Source of the DNA: Chinchilla lanigera
Lineage: Eukaryota; Chordata; Mammalia; Rodentia; Chinchillidae
NCBI RefSeq assembly: GCF_000276665.1
Contig: NW_004955472.1
Location: forward strand, 4,640,549 to 4,704,548
Direction: 5' to 3'
DNA: 64,000 bases
The notes beneath the pieces were generated by a model. It searched no databases, was not told where the DNA came from, and saw only the letters and a list, made by a program, of their open reading frames with translations. Positions within the stretch are counted from its first letter, which is position 1. The number at the start of each line of letters is the position of its first letter. Positions 1 to 12,452 of the stretch are shown piece by piece. The translations under genes and the position numbers were made by a program.

Positions 1-1330
1 TCATGAAATTTGTATGGAATCAGAAGAGACCCAAAATAGCAAAAGTAATTTTGGGTAGTAAAAGCATAGCAGATGGCATAGCAATACCTGACTTCAAGCT
101 ATTTTACAAAGGAATAGTGATAACAATGCCACAGTATTGTAAGGAAAAGCAGACACATGGATCAATGGAATAGAAATGAGGATACAAACACCTCATCAGA
201 AATATTCAACTCTCTGATCTTTGGCAGATGACTCAAAAGGATGTCTGCATAGTCTATTCAACACGTGGTGTTGGGAAAATTAGTTATCTGATTGCAGAAG
301 AATGACATTGGATCCTTACCTCTCATCATATACTAAATTAAAATCAAAATGGATCCAAGATCGAAACATTAAAACAGAAACATAAATCTTTTTGGAAAGA
401 TAAAATAAGTAAAGCACTTGAAGACATAGGTTTAGGAAAGGATTCTCTAAACAAAACCTCAATTACACAAGAAATAGCACCAAGAATCAACGTATGCAAT
501 TATATCTAAAAGGCTTCTGGCTACAGAAGCTTCTGTGGCACAGGAAAAGAATCAGTTGGTAGAAGAAAAAGATAATTGACAAAACTGGAACATATTTTTC
601 CAGCTACTCCTTAGACAGAGGATTAGTTTCTAGGATATGAAAAAAACCCAAAAAAATCTAAAATGAGAGATCCATTCAAGAACTAGGCAAAAAGTGTGAA
701 TATACACTACACAAAGGAAGAAATTTAAATGGTCAACATATATGAAAAAAGATTCAACATCTTTAGCCGTTAGAGAGATGCATATTAAAACAGCTACATT
801 ATATATTACTCCAGAAAGAAAGGAAATCATTAGGAAATCAAATAATAATTTCTGGCATGGCTGTGGTGAAAAAGAAATCTTCCTGCATTGTTGATAGGAA
901 TGTAAGCTAGTATAACCACTGTGGAATTAATACAGAGATTTTTCAAAAAACTGAAAGTAGAAATTCCATACAGCCCATCTATCCCTTTGCCAGGTATCTT
1001 CCCAAAAGGGTTTAAGTTATCACACTACAGTGATACATACATGTCAATGTTTATGGAAGCAAAATTTGTAATTGATAAATCCTGGAAACATCCCATATAG
1101 CCGTCACTAGATGACTAAACAAAATGTCATATCTATATATAATGGAATATTACTTAGCTTTAAAGAAAGAAAAAATTGAGACATTTGCAGGAAAATGTAT
1201 CCACCTGAAAAATATGATGTTAAATGAGAAAAATCAGACACAGAAGCTTAAATATATTTGACGTCTCTCGCCTGAATGAGGCATAATACATACAAAGAAA
1301 ATGATATGATTGGTATGAGAGGACAAGGGG
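1..1330 (+). mobile_element. LINE-1, 3' part of ORF2 and 3' end (truncated by window start)
   Basis: The sequence reads as the C-terminal third of L1 ORF2 followed by the typical 3' end, in the + direction. Recognisable parts are the segment around 20-180 (tryptophan-asparagine-glutamine-like start through the stretch ending in a 'gatcaatggaatagaa' motif) and the block at 1135-1240 with 'aatggaatattacttagc', which marks the last part of ORF2 in mammalian L1s. Frames are broken by many stops and indels, so it is an inactive relic. The 5' limit lies outside the window. The L1 identity is firm; the exact 3' boundary is not. Confidence 0.85.
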
Positions 1331-1379
1331 ACTCATCTCTTGCAATAGAAAAGCATTCCTAGGAAACTAAGACAACAGG

Positions 1380-1700
1380 GCTACTATGCTATAAAGAATG
1401 ACAGATTTGAGACATTTATAGGAAAATGGATGCACTTGGAAAATATAATGTTGAGCAAAATAAACCAGCGGAACAAGCGGAAATACCCTATGGTGTCTCT
1501 TATTTGAATGAAACAAGGTATAAGCAAAGAGAATAATAAGGATGGATTGAAGGGGAGAAGGAGAAAAATCTCTTTCAATAGGAAAATAGTCCAAGACAAA
1601 AAGCATGAGTGAGAAGGAAGGGGAAGAGAAATAAGTAGAATAAACATAGGCCATCAACAGGAAACTAGTAATTTAAATCTAAACATTATATGACACAAAT
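1380..1700 (+). mobile_element. Second L1 3'-end fragment (+)
   Basis: Positions 1384-1460 repeat the motif order seen at 1140-1240 (end of ORF2: a 'ctataaagaatgac' stretch, then 'ggaaaatggatgcacttgga'). This means a second L1 3' end lies directly behind the first, either as an independent insertion or a local duplication. The sequence beyond 1500 is A/G-rich 3'UTR-like DNA. It has no coding potential. Confidence 0.6.
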
Positions 1701-1724
1701 TAAGATTATTAATATCAGCAAAAA

Positions 1725-1790
1725 TGAAAAACAGGATACAGGAAGTGGAGGAGGGGGAGGGAAGGAGAGGGAAGGGGATAAAATTTTTAA
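1725..1790 (+). repeat. Purine-rich low-complexity tract
   Basis: A run of A and G (GGAG/GGGA units at about 1740-1780) follows the L1 3' end. It looks like simple low-complexity DNA at the tail of the L1 3'UTR. Confidence 0.6.
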
Positions 1791-1921
1791 AAACAGAAAA
1801 AACTGTTATATGTAGATTTCGCCAAGATGATTTTCAACTGCATGAACTGCAAAGAATTAAAACACTCACAAACACATGCACAACTTACTGTTCTGTTTAT
1901 AGTTTCAGCATTTTAGTCACT

Positions 1922-2305
1922 TGTCTTGGTTAATTTTCTCTCTTCTCTTGTTGCTGAGACAAAATATCCTATGCCCAGAATTAAGGAAGGAAAGGTTTAT
2001 TTAGCTCACAGTTTGTGAAGGTTTCAGCCCATACTCACCTGACTCCAAGGTAGGGTGGCACACGGCAGAAGGCAACTGCTCATGCTGCCAGAAAACAGCA
2101 AGAGCAGCAAGAACAAAAAGAGAGGAGTAGCATGAAAGCCTCTTTTCCTCACTTATATTGTATGAAAACTTCCCACCCCAGGGAAGGTGTAGCACTCACA
2201 CCCATAATCCCAGAATTGCACTATAAATCAATTATAAACTCTAGAAGCCCACTCCATCATTGCATGAGGCTTTAGGGGGACATCAATACACAAACCATGA
2301 TATTC
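1922..2305 (+). repeat. 5' LTR of MaLR element 1
   Basis: It begins TGTCTTGG and matches the LTR at 3750-4102 along its whole length by eye. It holds the phrase common to all MaLR LTRs in the window: an 'aggtttatttagctcac' block and the closing 'gaggctttaggggg' block. Confidence 0.8.
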
Positions 2306-3749
2306 CACCCTTGGCCCTGCAAAGACTCATGCATATCTCTATGCAAAAGGCATTTAGCCCATCTCTGAGTTGCCAAAGTCTTATTGTATTGCCGAAATAT
2401 CCAAGTCCCAAGTCTCCTCAAAGATGTAAGTCAAACTCTTAGCTGTGAGCTCCTGTATAAATAAAAACAAAATTAAACACTTCCAGCATTCAATGGTACA
2501 AGATATACATTGCCATTCCTAATTGCACAAACAGGGGGATACAAAGCACCGGGACCAAAGCAAGTCCAATATCCAGCAGCACTGACATTATTTCCTGTAG
2601 TTCCATGTGGAACAACTGAAGCAATCTGTGATAAATTGTGAACAAAAAAGACCTTATGTAGCTCCACTCCTACAGCACTTCCAGTGGTTGTAGCTCCCAT
2701 GGCTTCTCACTTTGACCCACTAGCTCTCTCCTTGCAGCTTTCCTTAGATTATCCACATTCCTGTCTTTTTGAAACGTCTAGGGTCTCCATTGTACCTTTT
2801 GCTTCACACTCAGTTTCACATACTGCCCTCTCAGGGGCCTCCCAGCCCTTCTGAAATCTGGGTGGAAGCCTAAACATCAGAACTCTTGCATTCTGCGTGA
2901 ACCCAAAACCAGTGCCATATGAATGGTGCCAAGATATGCTGCCAGCTGGAGCAGTAGCCAGGCTTTCTTCTTTCTTGGCTGTAGGGATTGAGTGCTTGGA
3001 TCACTGAGCACTCTGATCATGAGCACTCTGACCCTGATTCTGAGGAACAAATTGTCTATGCTGCCACTATTCTGGAACATGGCACTATGTGACTTTCTCC
3101 TCAAAGCTGTCTTTCACTTTTGCAGTTTTGAGACTGAAAAGGGTGGAGACTTACTACTTCTTGTGATGCCCTCAGGACATTTTTGTGTTCTCTTATTGTT
3201 TCTCATCAATCAGGACCTCCTTAGCTCTATCTTTTTAGTCCAAAGTTTTACTGAAACTTCCCTTCTGGCCAAACTCACAATGTTTTAAATCATCCTGCTG
3301 GGCTCTTTGCTCTTGATTCTCAACATAAATCTGGCTAAAAGCCCCCAACAGCCATGCCACTGCCCCAACATTCAACTGCCTTGAAATTTCTTTTGCCAGA
3401 TTAATCAATCCTCCACCTTTAATCTCAGTCTCATGCAGTCTCTGGACATGAGTAAAATGTAGACAAACTTTCCTCCAAGTCATATGTACATCATCTGCAT
3501 TCCAAAAACCAATGCAATCTTTCTTCCCAACAGAGATCTCCTGAACTCAGTTTTTACTGGCAAGATTTCTATCAGCCTTCTAGTCCTCTGACCAGAATCT
3601 CCCATACAGAACAGCCTAAAGCCTTCTAGTACTACTCTTTCAGGTAAACTTTCCAAAACTTTCCAAAGTCTTCCCTCAAGCCATTCCCTCTGGAACCTCA
3701 TGGTCAGGTATAGTCACAGCAACAACCTCACTTCTCAGGTACCAAATTC

Positions 3750-4102
3750 TGTATTGGTTACTTTTCTCTCATTGCTGAGACAAAATATGCTATGCTCAGA
3801 ATTAAGGAAGGAAAGGTTTATTTAGCTCACCGTTTGTGGTGATTTCAGCCCATACTCAGATGGCTTCAAGGCAGAGTGGCACATGGCAGAGGGCAACAGT
3901 TTATGGTGGTGGAAAACAGCAGAGCCAAAAGGGAGGAGTAGCATACACGCCTCTTTCCTTCCCTTATGTTGTATGCAAACTATCTGCCCCTGGGCTGGTG
4001 TAGCACTCAAACCCATAATCCCAACATTGGACCACAAATCAATCATAAACTCTAGAAGCCTGCCTGCCTGCTTTGGGGGGACATCTAGACAGAAACCACG
4101 AC
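3750..4102 (+). repeat. 3' LTR of MaLR element 1
   Basis: It begins TGTATTGGTTAC and ends near 'agaaaccacgaca'. It is the partner of the LTR at 1922-2305, with the same block order and orientation. Confidence 0.8.
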
Positions 4103-5930
4103 ATCATTACATCATTGTTTTGTCTATATTTGTATAGGCAGACAAATTTGAGTTAGTCTTGTTATAGAGGAAGAATCACAAGTGCAGGTTGTTTCAAGTA
4201 GACCCCACTATGTTATTCATTAGATTGAGAATTATTAGATTGGACTGTTCTTAACCATAACAGCCAAAATTTCTCAATTACTACAAAAGCAATTATAAAT
4301 TAACTACCTTGACTTCACAGTGTTATGCTGGTGATTAAAAGTAATTGCTTTTGTAAGTCATTCTAATTCATGATTTGACCCATAGTAGGAAACTGACAAG
4401 TATTTTAATTAATTCTATACCAATTTTTCAAAAATAATATTTCAGTCAGCAAAAGTTGTCTTTCATAAAACTTATGTGAATATTTGTGGTATAATACAAA
4501 TGGAAAATTAAAGCATTTAAAATTAGCCTTTCTTGATCTTTTAAAAACTAAGAAACATATGGACTCAGTAAGATATTAACATCTTATTCATTTGAAATTC
4601 TAGAGCCTGTAGATCACATTTAAGTCATAAAATATAATTTCTGCAAACTTAAATAGTATTTAAACAAATAATGATTCTTTAAACTTTCAAAAATATGAAC
4701 TTTCATTTGCCTTGCTTCATTGCTTTGTATTGCTCATCAAAATTACCTAATTCCACAAATAATTTAATTCCACAAATGAAAACAAATAGAAAATTTATAT
4801 GAAAAATATTTAGAATGTCAATGAAGTTACTTAGTAGGAAAATTCAATCCATATATTTACTTTGTTTGTTGGAAAAGCAATTATCTTACTGAAATAGCAT
4901 TTCTTGTTCAAGGTCTTTTCATTTAAACAAATTTTCTTTGGAAAACTATTGTTGCTAGTAAATAAAATACATAATCCTCTCTCTAAAAATTGTGTCCACG
5001 CTCTAAAAATTATAAAGTACAAGAACAAATAGAGGCCTTCTTGTGGCATATCAACATGCCTATGTCCACCTCATTTTGAGTCATTAATTACCTAAGAAAA
5101 TGGTAGAGAAATTCTGAACATATCAAAACATTAATTACAACAGAAAAATTATATTCTACTTTCAAGGAGGAATGAGATCAACTTATTAAGACTTTGCAGT
5201 TAGGAATTCCAGTACATTTTCTCACTTCTCAGCTGCAAACACTCAGCCCTTGGAATGCGGATGAGAAAGAATGAGTAATGGAGAGTAAAGCAGCACAATT
5301 CCCCTTCTACGGTTGTACATCAATATGAGGGCCTCATTATCTATGGGAGCAGAAATACTCTGAACAGTGTTTCCATGTTTGAATCTCTGAACTCTAAAAT
5401 AATCCTATACTGCATATAAAAATAGATTTTCAAGATTCACTGAAGGTTACAGTCCTAAAGTCATAGCAATCAACTCTAATAAGTATAGAAAAAAATAATA
5501 AATTCAATATTCCTTTGAATTACACAGTATAATTTAGAAAATTCAATTTATTTTATAACTGGCAAAATGTAAAATGTTTGTTTTTTTCTCCATAAATTAG
5601 TGTTTTTGTCAATTATGTGTCTTTCTGAAGGGATGCTGGAAATTCAGGTAAGATATGCTGCAATTTGTGATTTCATAGAAGTTAATAACATATTGAACCA
5701 CATCTGGTAAAACTGCCCTTGCCTAATTAAATCCACTAAATTATCTCCAATGATTTTTGATAACTGTGTGCCCTATCCTCATTTTCCAGAAATTTTGGAG
5801 AAAATAATTACAATAAATGAACAAAACAGCAGAGTGGTGATTGTTAGCAAAATTCAGTCTGAGATTCAAAATATAGACACTAGCAAAACAAACAAAAAAG
5901 CAAACAAAGAAAAACTTACTGAACAAACCA
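4103..5930. other. AT-rich DNA, no gene seen
   Basis: I read this stretch on both strands and find no recognisable gene, splice structure or known repeat core. Open frames are short and their composition follows the AT bias. Very old repeat fragments may be present but I cannot name them. Confidence 0.6.
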
Positions 5931-5936
5931 AGAGAA

Positions 5937-6080
5937 AGCCAGGCATGATGGTGCATGCCTGTAATCCTAGCACTCGGGAGACTGAGGCAGAAGCACCATT
6001 GCAAGTTCGAGAACAGCCTGGGCTACAAAGTGAACTTAAGGTCAACCTCAACTGCATAGAGAGACCCTGTCTCAAAAAGA

Positions 6081-6114
<34 letters not shown>
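5937..6114 (+). mobile_element. B1 SINE (7SL-derived) with long poly(A)
   Basis: The 7SL-derived core 'gtgcatgcctgtaatcc' is followed by 'ctgaggcagaagca' and 'gagaccctgtctcaaaa', and then by more than 30 A residues (about 6081-6114). It is flanked by the direct repeat CCAAGAGAA (5928-5936 and 6115-6123), a good target-site duplication. It carries an internal partial duplication of the 'cagcctgggctacaaagtga' type. The poly(A)/poly(T) tract creates the lysine-rich and phenylalanine-rich frames here, which are not genes. Confidence 0.93.
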
Positions 6115-6116
<2 letters not shown>

Positions 6117-6124
6117 AAGAGAAG

Positions 6125-6845
6125 CAAAGCACTGAGAATCAGGAAGGAACAGACAGAAAAATTATTACACGCTACAGGAAACAAGTTGGACTTTCTCCCT
6201 GCCTTTTCAGGCTTCTGGGGAGGTAAATCCAGTTCCCAGAACCAGATAAATACCCTGGAGTGGGAGATCCAGGGAGAAACATCAGCTGAGCTCTTGGGCT
6301 TCGTTAACTGTATAAACAGCACGAGATTTTGTTGAGGGGACACTTTTCATAAGGCAGGAAACAGCAGGAGAGGAATTCAAGTATGGATGCCTGCCATATC
6401 ACTATTTCAAAAGAGAGTGCTTGGTCAGTCACCATTTAGGGAAGAGGCTGATTATTAAAATCTTGGACTCATAGCAAACTAATTCACTTCAGGACTCCTG
6501 GTGCTATCCTCCCACAGTGACTGTGTGAGTGACAACCATGAGAAATAGCCATGGAAAGAAAACATACCAGGAAGAGTTCTGTTTAACAAACTCAGACCAG
6601 ACAGGCACTGACCCCTCATTCCATAGTGAAAAGCCAGGCCTGGCTTGAGTTGTGTTCAGAAACAGCTTGGTCTGTAAGTGCTTGCTGTCATTATGTACTT
6701 GAACTCTTGCTTGTTGCCTACATCCAGTACACATCGGAAGTTAAATGCCTTTCCTCTTCTCTAAAGTCAGCAGGGACACTTCCTGGGGTTAGTATTGCCC
6801 GACTGAGTAAAGAGGATGGCCACAGGAATAAAGAGTGCACCTCAC
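6125..6845. other. Unassigned sequence, no gene recognised
   Basis: Moderate GC content with only short frames on both strands. No repeat family or coding domain is recognised. Confidence 0.5.
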
Positions 6846-6860
6846 AAAATAGGTAGAGAA

Positions 6861-6970
6861 GGGGCTGGGGATTTAGCTCAGCAGCAAAGCGCCTGCTTGG
6901 CAAGTGCAAGGTAATGAGTTCGGTTCCCGGTACCAGAGAAAAGCAAAAAACAAAACAAAACAAAAAAAAC
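6861..6970 (+). mobile_element. ID SINE (tRNA-derived)
   Basis: It starts 'ggggctggggatttagctc', the tRNA-like head with the pol III A box. The B-box region is 'gagttcggttccc' and the tail is A-rich (CAAAACAAAAC type). A perfect 12-bp direct repeat ATAGGTAGAGAA flanks it (6849-6860 and 6971-6982), so it was inserted by the L1 machinery. Confidence 0.95.
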
Positions 6971-6984
6971 ATAGGTAGAGAAAA

Positions 6985-8025
6985 CAGAGAATTACTGGAC
7001 TTTCAAACTGAACAATAGGCATAAAATTTTTAGAATGTTTTACAACACTTTCGGCAACTTTTTCTTTTTCTCTCCATTTCATTGCTATGGGTTCTAATTA
7101 CTAATAAACTTCTGCCTCACATTTTTACTTCGGCATTCTTTTGCCAAATACTCATATCTCAGTAATTGTTCCTGACTGGTAATGTATATCCGCTTAGGAG
7201 AATCTTTAAATTCAGTTATGTCTTCCTCAACTGAGCACCAAGCTGGAGATCTACTGGCATACTGGAGATCACACAATCAGCCCATCCTTCTATCCCTTAA
7301 GCTCCATTGAGTTCTTCATCATTTCTCCGGATGTTGTCTCTGGCATACACCTCACATTTATCGCCTTGAATGTCCTTGGTAATTCTGCCTTCAGCTAGAG
7401 CTGTTCTCTGGTGGGAAACTTGGCTGACTGTGCCTGCATCAAGGGGCCTGATGAGAGTTTCCAGCCAGCTTGGGCCTCCAGGTTTACCTTGTCCTACATT
7501 GGATCCTTTTGTTCTGACAGCTTCTCTCAATCCTCCAGTACCCCTTGGTGCACAGCATCGTACTGAGACTGCTCTGTGATGCCCAGAGATCACATGCAGG
7601 CTACTTGATTTCAAGACAGCAACAAAATACATTGTTTTGTTTACTAGTTCATTTTCCTTTTGATGCCTTGGAAGTCATTATTTTGAGTGGTGGAAAAGAG
7701 AATCCAAATGAGAGTTTAAAATATAGGTTTCTAGACTCTTACCTTTAGTAAAGTGCCATATTAAACAGAAGTTTCATTCATGGTGACTGTAAAGACCTCT
7801 AACTTAATTATTGTTTGATTATTAATTTATATGATTGGATCCTTCAACATTATGTATTTAAATTTGTGTAATAGCAATTTTATGCTTTAAACTTTTTGTA
7901 TAACCTGGTCAAAAATTATTGTTTTCTGAAAATATTGATAAATTTTAGACTATGTCAAGTGACACATCCTCTCTTTAAGAAAGTTGGTTTTACAGAGCTT
8001 GTGATATTGAGCTGATTCTAAAGTA
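6985..8025. other. Unassigned sequence with short unrecognised frames on the minus strand
   Basis: This contains a 111-codon minus-strand frame at 7297-7632 and a 60-codon frame at 7094-7276. I do not recognise either. Neither has a convincing domain, and the region lacks a promoter, splice sites I could defend, or a poly(A) tail that would mark a processed pseudogene. They may be chance or remains of an old retroposed sequence. Confidence 0.4.
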
Positions 8026-8029
8026 AAAA

Positions 8030-8245
8030 ATCTCCAGGGATACCACATATCAGAAATTCAGCAATGGCTGCTATATTGCATATTGTCATCGTCAAATCAG
8101 TTGTTCTGATTAGCAGATATGAGCATGTAAACATGCATGGTCAAGAGCAAAGAAAAGAAACAATATAAGCATTAACTATTCCTTTCAACAAAACAACACA
8201 CATCAGGAACACATCACGGCTATTTTTGTATATATATATATTTTT
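8030..8245 (-). repeat. Extra L1 3'UTR module (-)
   Basis: The + strand blocks 'cagcaatggctgctatattgc', then 'attgtcatcgtcaaatcagt', then 'ttaactattcctttcaac' occur in the same order as in the L1 3'UTR at 8340-8480. The region is therefore a diverged copy of the same L1 3'UTR module. It belongs either to an older L1 end or to a tandem array. Confidence 0.6.
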
Positions 8246-10690
8246 TTTTCTTTAGTTTTAAAGAGAAAATATCAAAAAAATACAAATTTAGGCTTTATAA
8301 AACAATCTAAAAACAGTGAAAATTACACAGAGTTTCAAAACAAGGTGATAGGAAATCAACAATAGTTGTTACATTGCACAATGTTATCTTCAAAGTAGTT
8401 GTCTAGATTACCAAACAGAAGTTAAACATCAACTGTTCCTTTCAATAAACCAATAGAAAGTGGTGTTACAATTATCTTAGCTATCTTGAGTATATGAATA
8501 TAGCTATTTTTCCCTTCTTTTTCTTTTCCCTCATCCCAGTTGTTCTTTCCAATTTGAGCAGTTCTTTTCTCTCTCACAATATCTATTGTGATTTTCAGAT
8601 TATATTTACTCTTTCATGTTCTTATACGAGGGAGGCAATATGATGTTTACACATGTGAGTCTGATTTATTTCACTCCCAAGCATGATCTGAAATTGCATC
8701 CATTTACCTATAAAATCCTTGGGTATATCTTTCTTTATAGCTGAGTAACACTCCATTGTATAAAAATACCACATCTTTTTTAATCCATTCTGCAGTTGAT
8801 GGCCATTTGGGTTGTTTCCCAAATTTAGCTATTATAAATTGTGCTGCTATCTATCAGTATGGTATGGTGTTTTCAGTTCTGGAAAAATACCCAGGAGAGG
8901 AATAGCTGAATTGAATGGGACCTGTAATCCTAGTTTTTTGAGGAATCTCCACACTGATTTCACAGTGGTTTCACCGGTCTACACTCCCACCAAGAGTGGA
9001 GAAGTGTTCCTTTGCCCCACAGCCCCTCCAGCATTTGTTATTGGTTGATTTCTTCATGATAGGCATTCTTTCTAGGGTGAGATGCAATCACAGTGTTATT
9101 TTGATTTGTATTTCTCTAACGACTAAAGATGTTGAATTTTTTTTCATGTATTTATTTGCCATTGGTATTTCTTTATCAGAGAAGTGTGTATTCATCTCAG
9201 ATGCCCATTTTTGCACTGGGTCTTTGAATTTGGGGGGCTTGATTTTTTAAAAATTCTTTATATGTTCTAGACAAGGGTCTTTTGCCTGAGAGACATTTGG
9301 CTAAATTTTTCCCAAATTCATGGGTTTTCTTTTCACCCTGTTGGTGATCTCTTTTGATATTCAAAAACTTTTCAATAAGATGAGATCCCAGTTGTTGATT
9401 CTTTAAAGTATTTCCTGTGAAGTTTGGTTTATGTTCATGAACTCTTTTTCTGCCCCCTTTTTCTTTTCTTGAAGATATATCTTCAAGATCTCCACCTCTT
9501 TTCTCTCCCAGTAGATCTAGTGTTTCTGTCTTAATATTCAGATCTTTAAGCCATTTTGACTATTTTTGTGCATGGTGATAGGCTTGGATCTAGTTTTAGT
9601 CTTTAACATGTGGAAAGCCAGTTTTTACAGCAGCATTTGTCAAAGATAAGGTGGCTGAGTGTATTTGTGGTTGTGTCTACATCTTCTAATCTTTTCCATT
9701 GATCCTCAGGTCTGTTTTATTGCCAATACCACTCTGATTTTATCACAGTAGTTTTGTAGTATAATTTCACTCAGGGGTTGTGATACCTCCTACCTTGCCC
9801 TTTTTACCCAGGATTGCTTGGGCTATTCTGGATCTCATCTGGTTCCAGATGAATTTTAGAAATTTTTTCTCTAGATCTTGGAGGTTTATCAAAGGTAATT
9901 GCATCAAGATTGCATTGAATCTATAACAATTTTGGGAGTATAAGTCATCTTCACAATGTTGATTCTTCCTATCCAGGAACAAGAAACATCTTTCCATATT
10001 TGGAAACCTTTTTGATCTCTTTTTTCAGAGTAGTATAATTTTCAACTGCATAGATCTTTTACTTCCTTTGTTAGATTGATTCCTATGTATTTCAAATTTT
10101 TGGATGTTATTGTGAAAGGTACGGTTTCCCTAATTTCTCTCTCAGTGCGTTTGTTGTTTGTGTATATATAGGAATTCTATTGATTTTTGTGTGTTGATTT
10201 TGTATCCAGCTACACTACTGAATTAGTTTATTAATTCTAGGACTCTTTTGTTGGAGTTTTTGGGGTCTTCTATGTAGGGTACCACGTCATCTGTGTATAA
10301 TGATGATTTCACTTCTTTCTTTCCTTTCCTTATTCCCTTTATTTCTCTCTCTTGTCTAATTGCTCTGGCTAACGTTTTCAGAATTATGTTGAATAGGAGT
10401 AGTAACAGTGAATATCCTTGTCTTATTACTGATTTTAGAGTGAAAGCTTTCAGTTTTTTCCATTTAGTATAGTGTTGGCTGTTGGTTTGTCATAGATGGC
10501 TTTTATCAGATTGAGGTAAAGTTCATCTAATCCAATTTTCTGTAGGATTCTCATCATGAATAAGAGTTATACTTTATCAAAAGAATTTTCTGTATCTATT
10601 GAGATGATCATGTAATTTTTATCTTTGCTTCTGTTGATATTATGCATTTATTGTTCAATTTTTGAATTAAAATTTAAGACTAAAAAGGGG
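8240..10690 (-). mobile_element. 5'-truncated LINE-1 (-): 3'UTR and C-terminal half of ORF2
   Basis: Read on the minus strand, this is L1 ORF2 from the reverse transcriptase region to its end near 8622, followed by a 3'UTR to an A-rich tail at about 8240. The terminal protein motif 'YFYTMECYSAIKKD' (frame 8622-8822) is diagnostic of the ORF2 C terminus. A frame at 9767-9997 carries the 'LEKKLKFIWN'-like motif that precedes it. The 5' side stops in ORF2 at about 10690, the usual L1 5' truncation. Many stops and indels show it is dead. Confidence 0.92.
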
Positions 10691-10929
10691 ACAAGTGGCT
10701 TCTCTCAGACAACTGAAACTTAATGTAATTCTAGGTACCAAAAAAGCTATTTTCATCAAATACAACATGCATTACCTATAAAGACTTTTTATGACCATTC
10801 TGCATATTGTAGCACTTACCAAATCACACTCTATTCTACTTAATACTATTTTGTTTCTTTATAATTGTACTCAATGCATATTAAATGTAACTAATATATA
10901 ATGTACTCTTCTGAGTGGTTATTTGGCTT

Positions 10930-11015
10930 CTTTCCAGTGCTAGAGATAAAACCCAGGACCTCACATGTGGTAGTTGAGTGCTCTACAACTGAGCTTAAAG
11001 TTCAGACCATAAAAT
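10930..11015 (-). mobile_element. Old tRNA-derived SINE fragment (-)
   Basis: On the + strand 'aaacccaggacctcacatg' followed by 'tgctctacaactgagct' is the reverse complement of a tRNA-like SINE head (A box TAGCTCAGT-like, B box GGTTT-like). It is more diverged than the other ID copies and has no clear tail. Confidence 0.6.
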
Positions 11016-11019
11016 TTTA

Positions 11020-11755
11020 CATATATTAATTTACTAACTTCAACAAAATTTAGAAAGGTATTATTGGGTGCTGTACAAACTAAGAGGTAAGGACATGCTG
11101 AGGCTCAGTGGCATGTTCAAAGTCTCACAGATTTTAAGTGTGAGATATAGGACAATGGGGTTGCTAGACTCAATATGTGGCAAGTTTGTCTCAGGAATTT
11201 TTGCTCAAAAACTGTACACAGTTGTTTCCTTTCATACAACTCACTGACATGTGGCATACTGTGTATTTGTGTATCTATGCATTTTTGTCTCACTGTCTCT
11301 GCAACAGGATGCAAATTCCAGAAAAAGTATTTTGCTTTTTGAAAGAAACTGCTGAACTTCATTGACTAGAATGCTTTCTAGGCCTTCTACTATTTATTGA
11401 AGAAGCTTTAAAAATTAATAGACCAACATCAGCTTTACAAATACATTATGTTAGCATTGTATAGCTTGCAAAAGCATCCTTTTTGTAAGTTCAGAAACAA
11501 GAACCCTTTCCAGTGGTCCAGTGTGCACCAAAACATGAATCCATAATTGTATTATAGATTATATAAATTTGAAAAGTAACATAAAGCGGACAATTCAAAT
11601 TCACTCTAAGATATTTGGGATGAAGGAAAAGTAGTAAGAAGTACCAGAACAAGTAAGAAAGTTTAGAAGTGAAATTTATAGCAAAAATATCAGACAGAAC
11701 CTTGAGGCTACTGGAATTATAGTCTTCAAATTTTATTGGATGTAGATTTTAGCAT
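11020..11755. other. AT-rich unassigned sequence
   Basis: No gene or clear repeat is recognised. The frames at 11117-11362 on both strands are short and show no domain. Confidence 0.5.
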
Positions 11756-11756
11756 C

Positions 11757-11880
11757 TAAACAAGGTGTGGTGGCATGCAGTTATAATCCCAGTGCTTGGG
11801 AGCCTAAAGCAGGAAGATCACCACAAATTCAAGGCCAGCCTGGCTACATAATGAGACCCTGCCTTCAAGAAAAGAAATAT
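11757..11880 (+). mobile_element. B1 SINE (+)
   Basis: The 7SL-derived phrases 'tggtggcatgcagttataat', 'ttcaaggccagcctggctac' and 'gagaccctgccttcaag' are in order on the + strand. A similar word, GCATCTA/GAATCTA, borders both sides and may be a decayed target-site duplication. Confidence 0.9.
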
Positions 11881-12004
11881 AGAATCTAGCACAATAGACC
11901 ATGTCACATCTAAAATTCCTGAATTAATGTAGATCTTTGAGGAGAAATATGGTTCAAATCTGCTCTTTGGGTGACCAGATGAAGTAGTTGTGAATTTCTT
12001 ACAA

Positions 12005-12452
12005 GTGTAACTTTATTTAGTTACATTATTACTTTTTACCCATAAGTTAAAGCAGGAGAGGTTTATCTTTGGCTCACAGTTTGTAGAGGTTTCAGTCCAC
12101 AGTCTGCTGGCTCCAAGGCAGGAAACACGGGAGAGGGTTCTGGCAGAGGAGAAGAAGTCTATGGAAATGCTGGCAAAAGGAATCAAAGAGCAAGCCTCCT
12201 TTTCCCTTTTGTCTAATCCAGACCACAAACATTTTGGGTGTCCCACACTGCACCCAGTGTGGGACCTTACATTACCCATACCCAGATATTGGATAAACTA
12301 ATTAATGGACTAATTTACTACTACACATCCTTAATCCCTGCATCACGCCCTTAATCCACATTCACATACCCTAGATGTAGCTACTTCTGTAAAACCCTAC
12401 CTAAGACCACATAAGGCCCTGGGGGAACATCTAAATACAAGCCATAATGTGC
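12005..12452 (+). repeat. 5' LTR of MaLR element 2
   Basis: It contains the MaLR blocks 'ggctcacagtttgtagaggt', 'cacccttaatccac'-type DNA and the 3' 'acatctaaatacaagcca' block. The 5' edge is soft because the first bases are degraded. Confidence 0.75.

Larger units (their letters stand above)
1922..4102 (+). mobile_element. ERVL-MaLR element 1, two LTRs with non-coding internal region
   Basis: A complete MaLR-type (THE1/MST-like) endogenous retroelement. The 5' LTR (about 1922-2305) and 3' LTR (about 3750-4102) share the layout 'ttgctgagacaaaatat', 'aggaaaggtttatttagctc', 'ccatactca', and an end with an 'aaacca' motif. The internal part starts with the MaLR-typical 'ggccctgcaaagactcatg' and keeps the usual order to its end near 'accaaattct'. 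MaLR internal regions do not encode a full gag-pol, and I see no long frame. Flanking five-base words (TCACT on the left, TCATT on the right) agree at 4 of 5 positions and may be the target-site duplication. The element is decayed. Confidence 0.85.

Noticed and set aside
5750..6343. Open frames of 88-158 codons on both strands with Lys- or Phe-rich runs
   Set aside because: They run across the B1 SINE and its poly(A) tail; the runs are translated poly(A)/poly(T).
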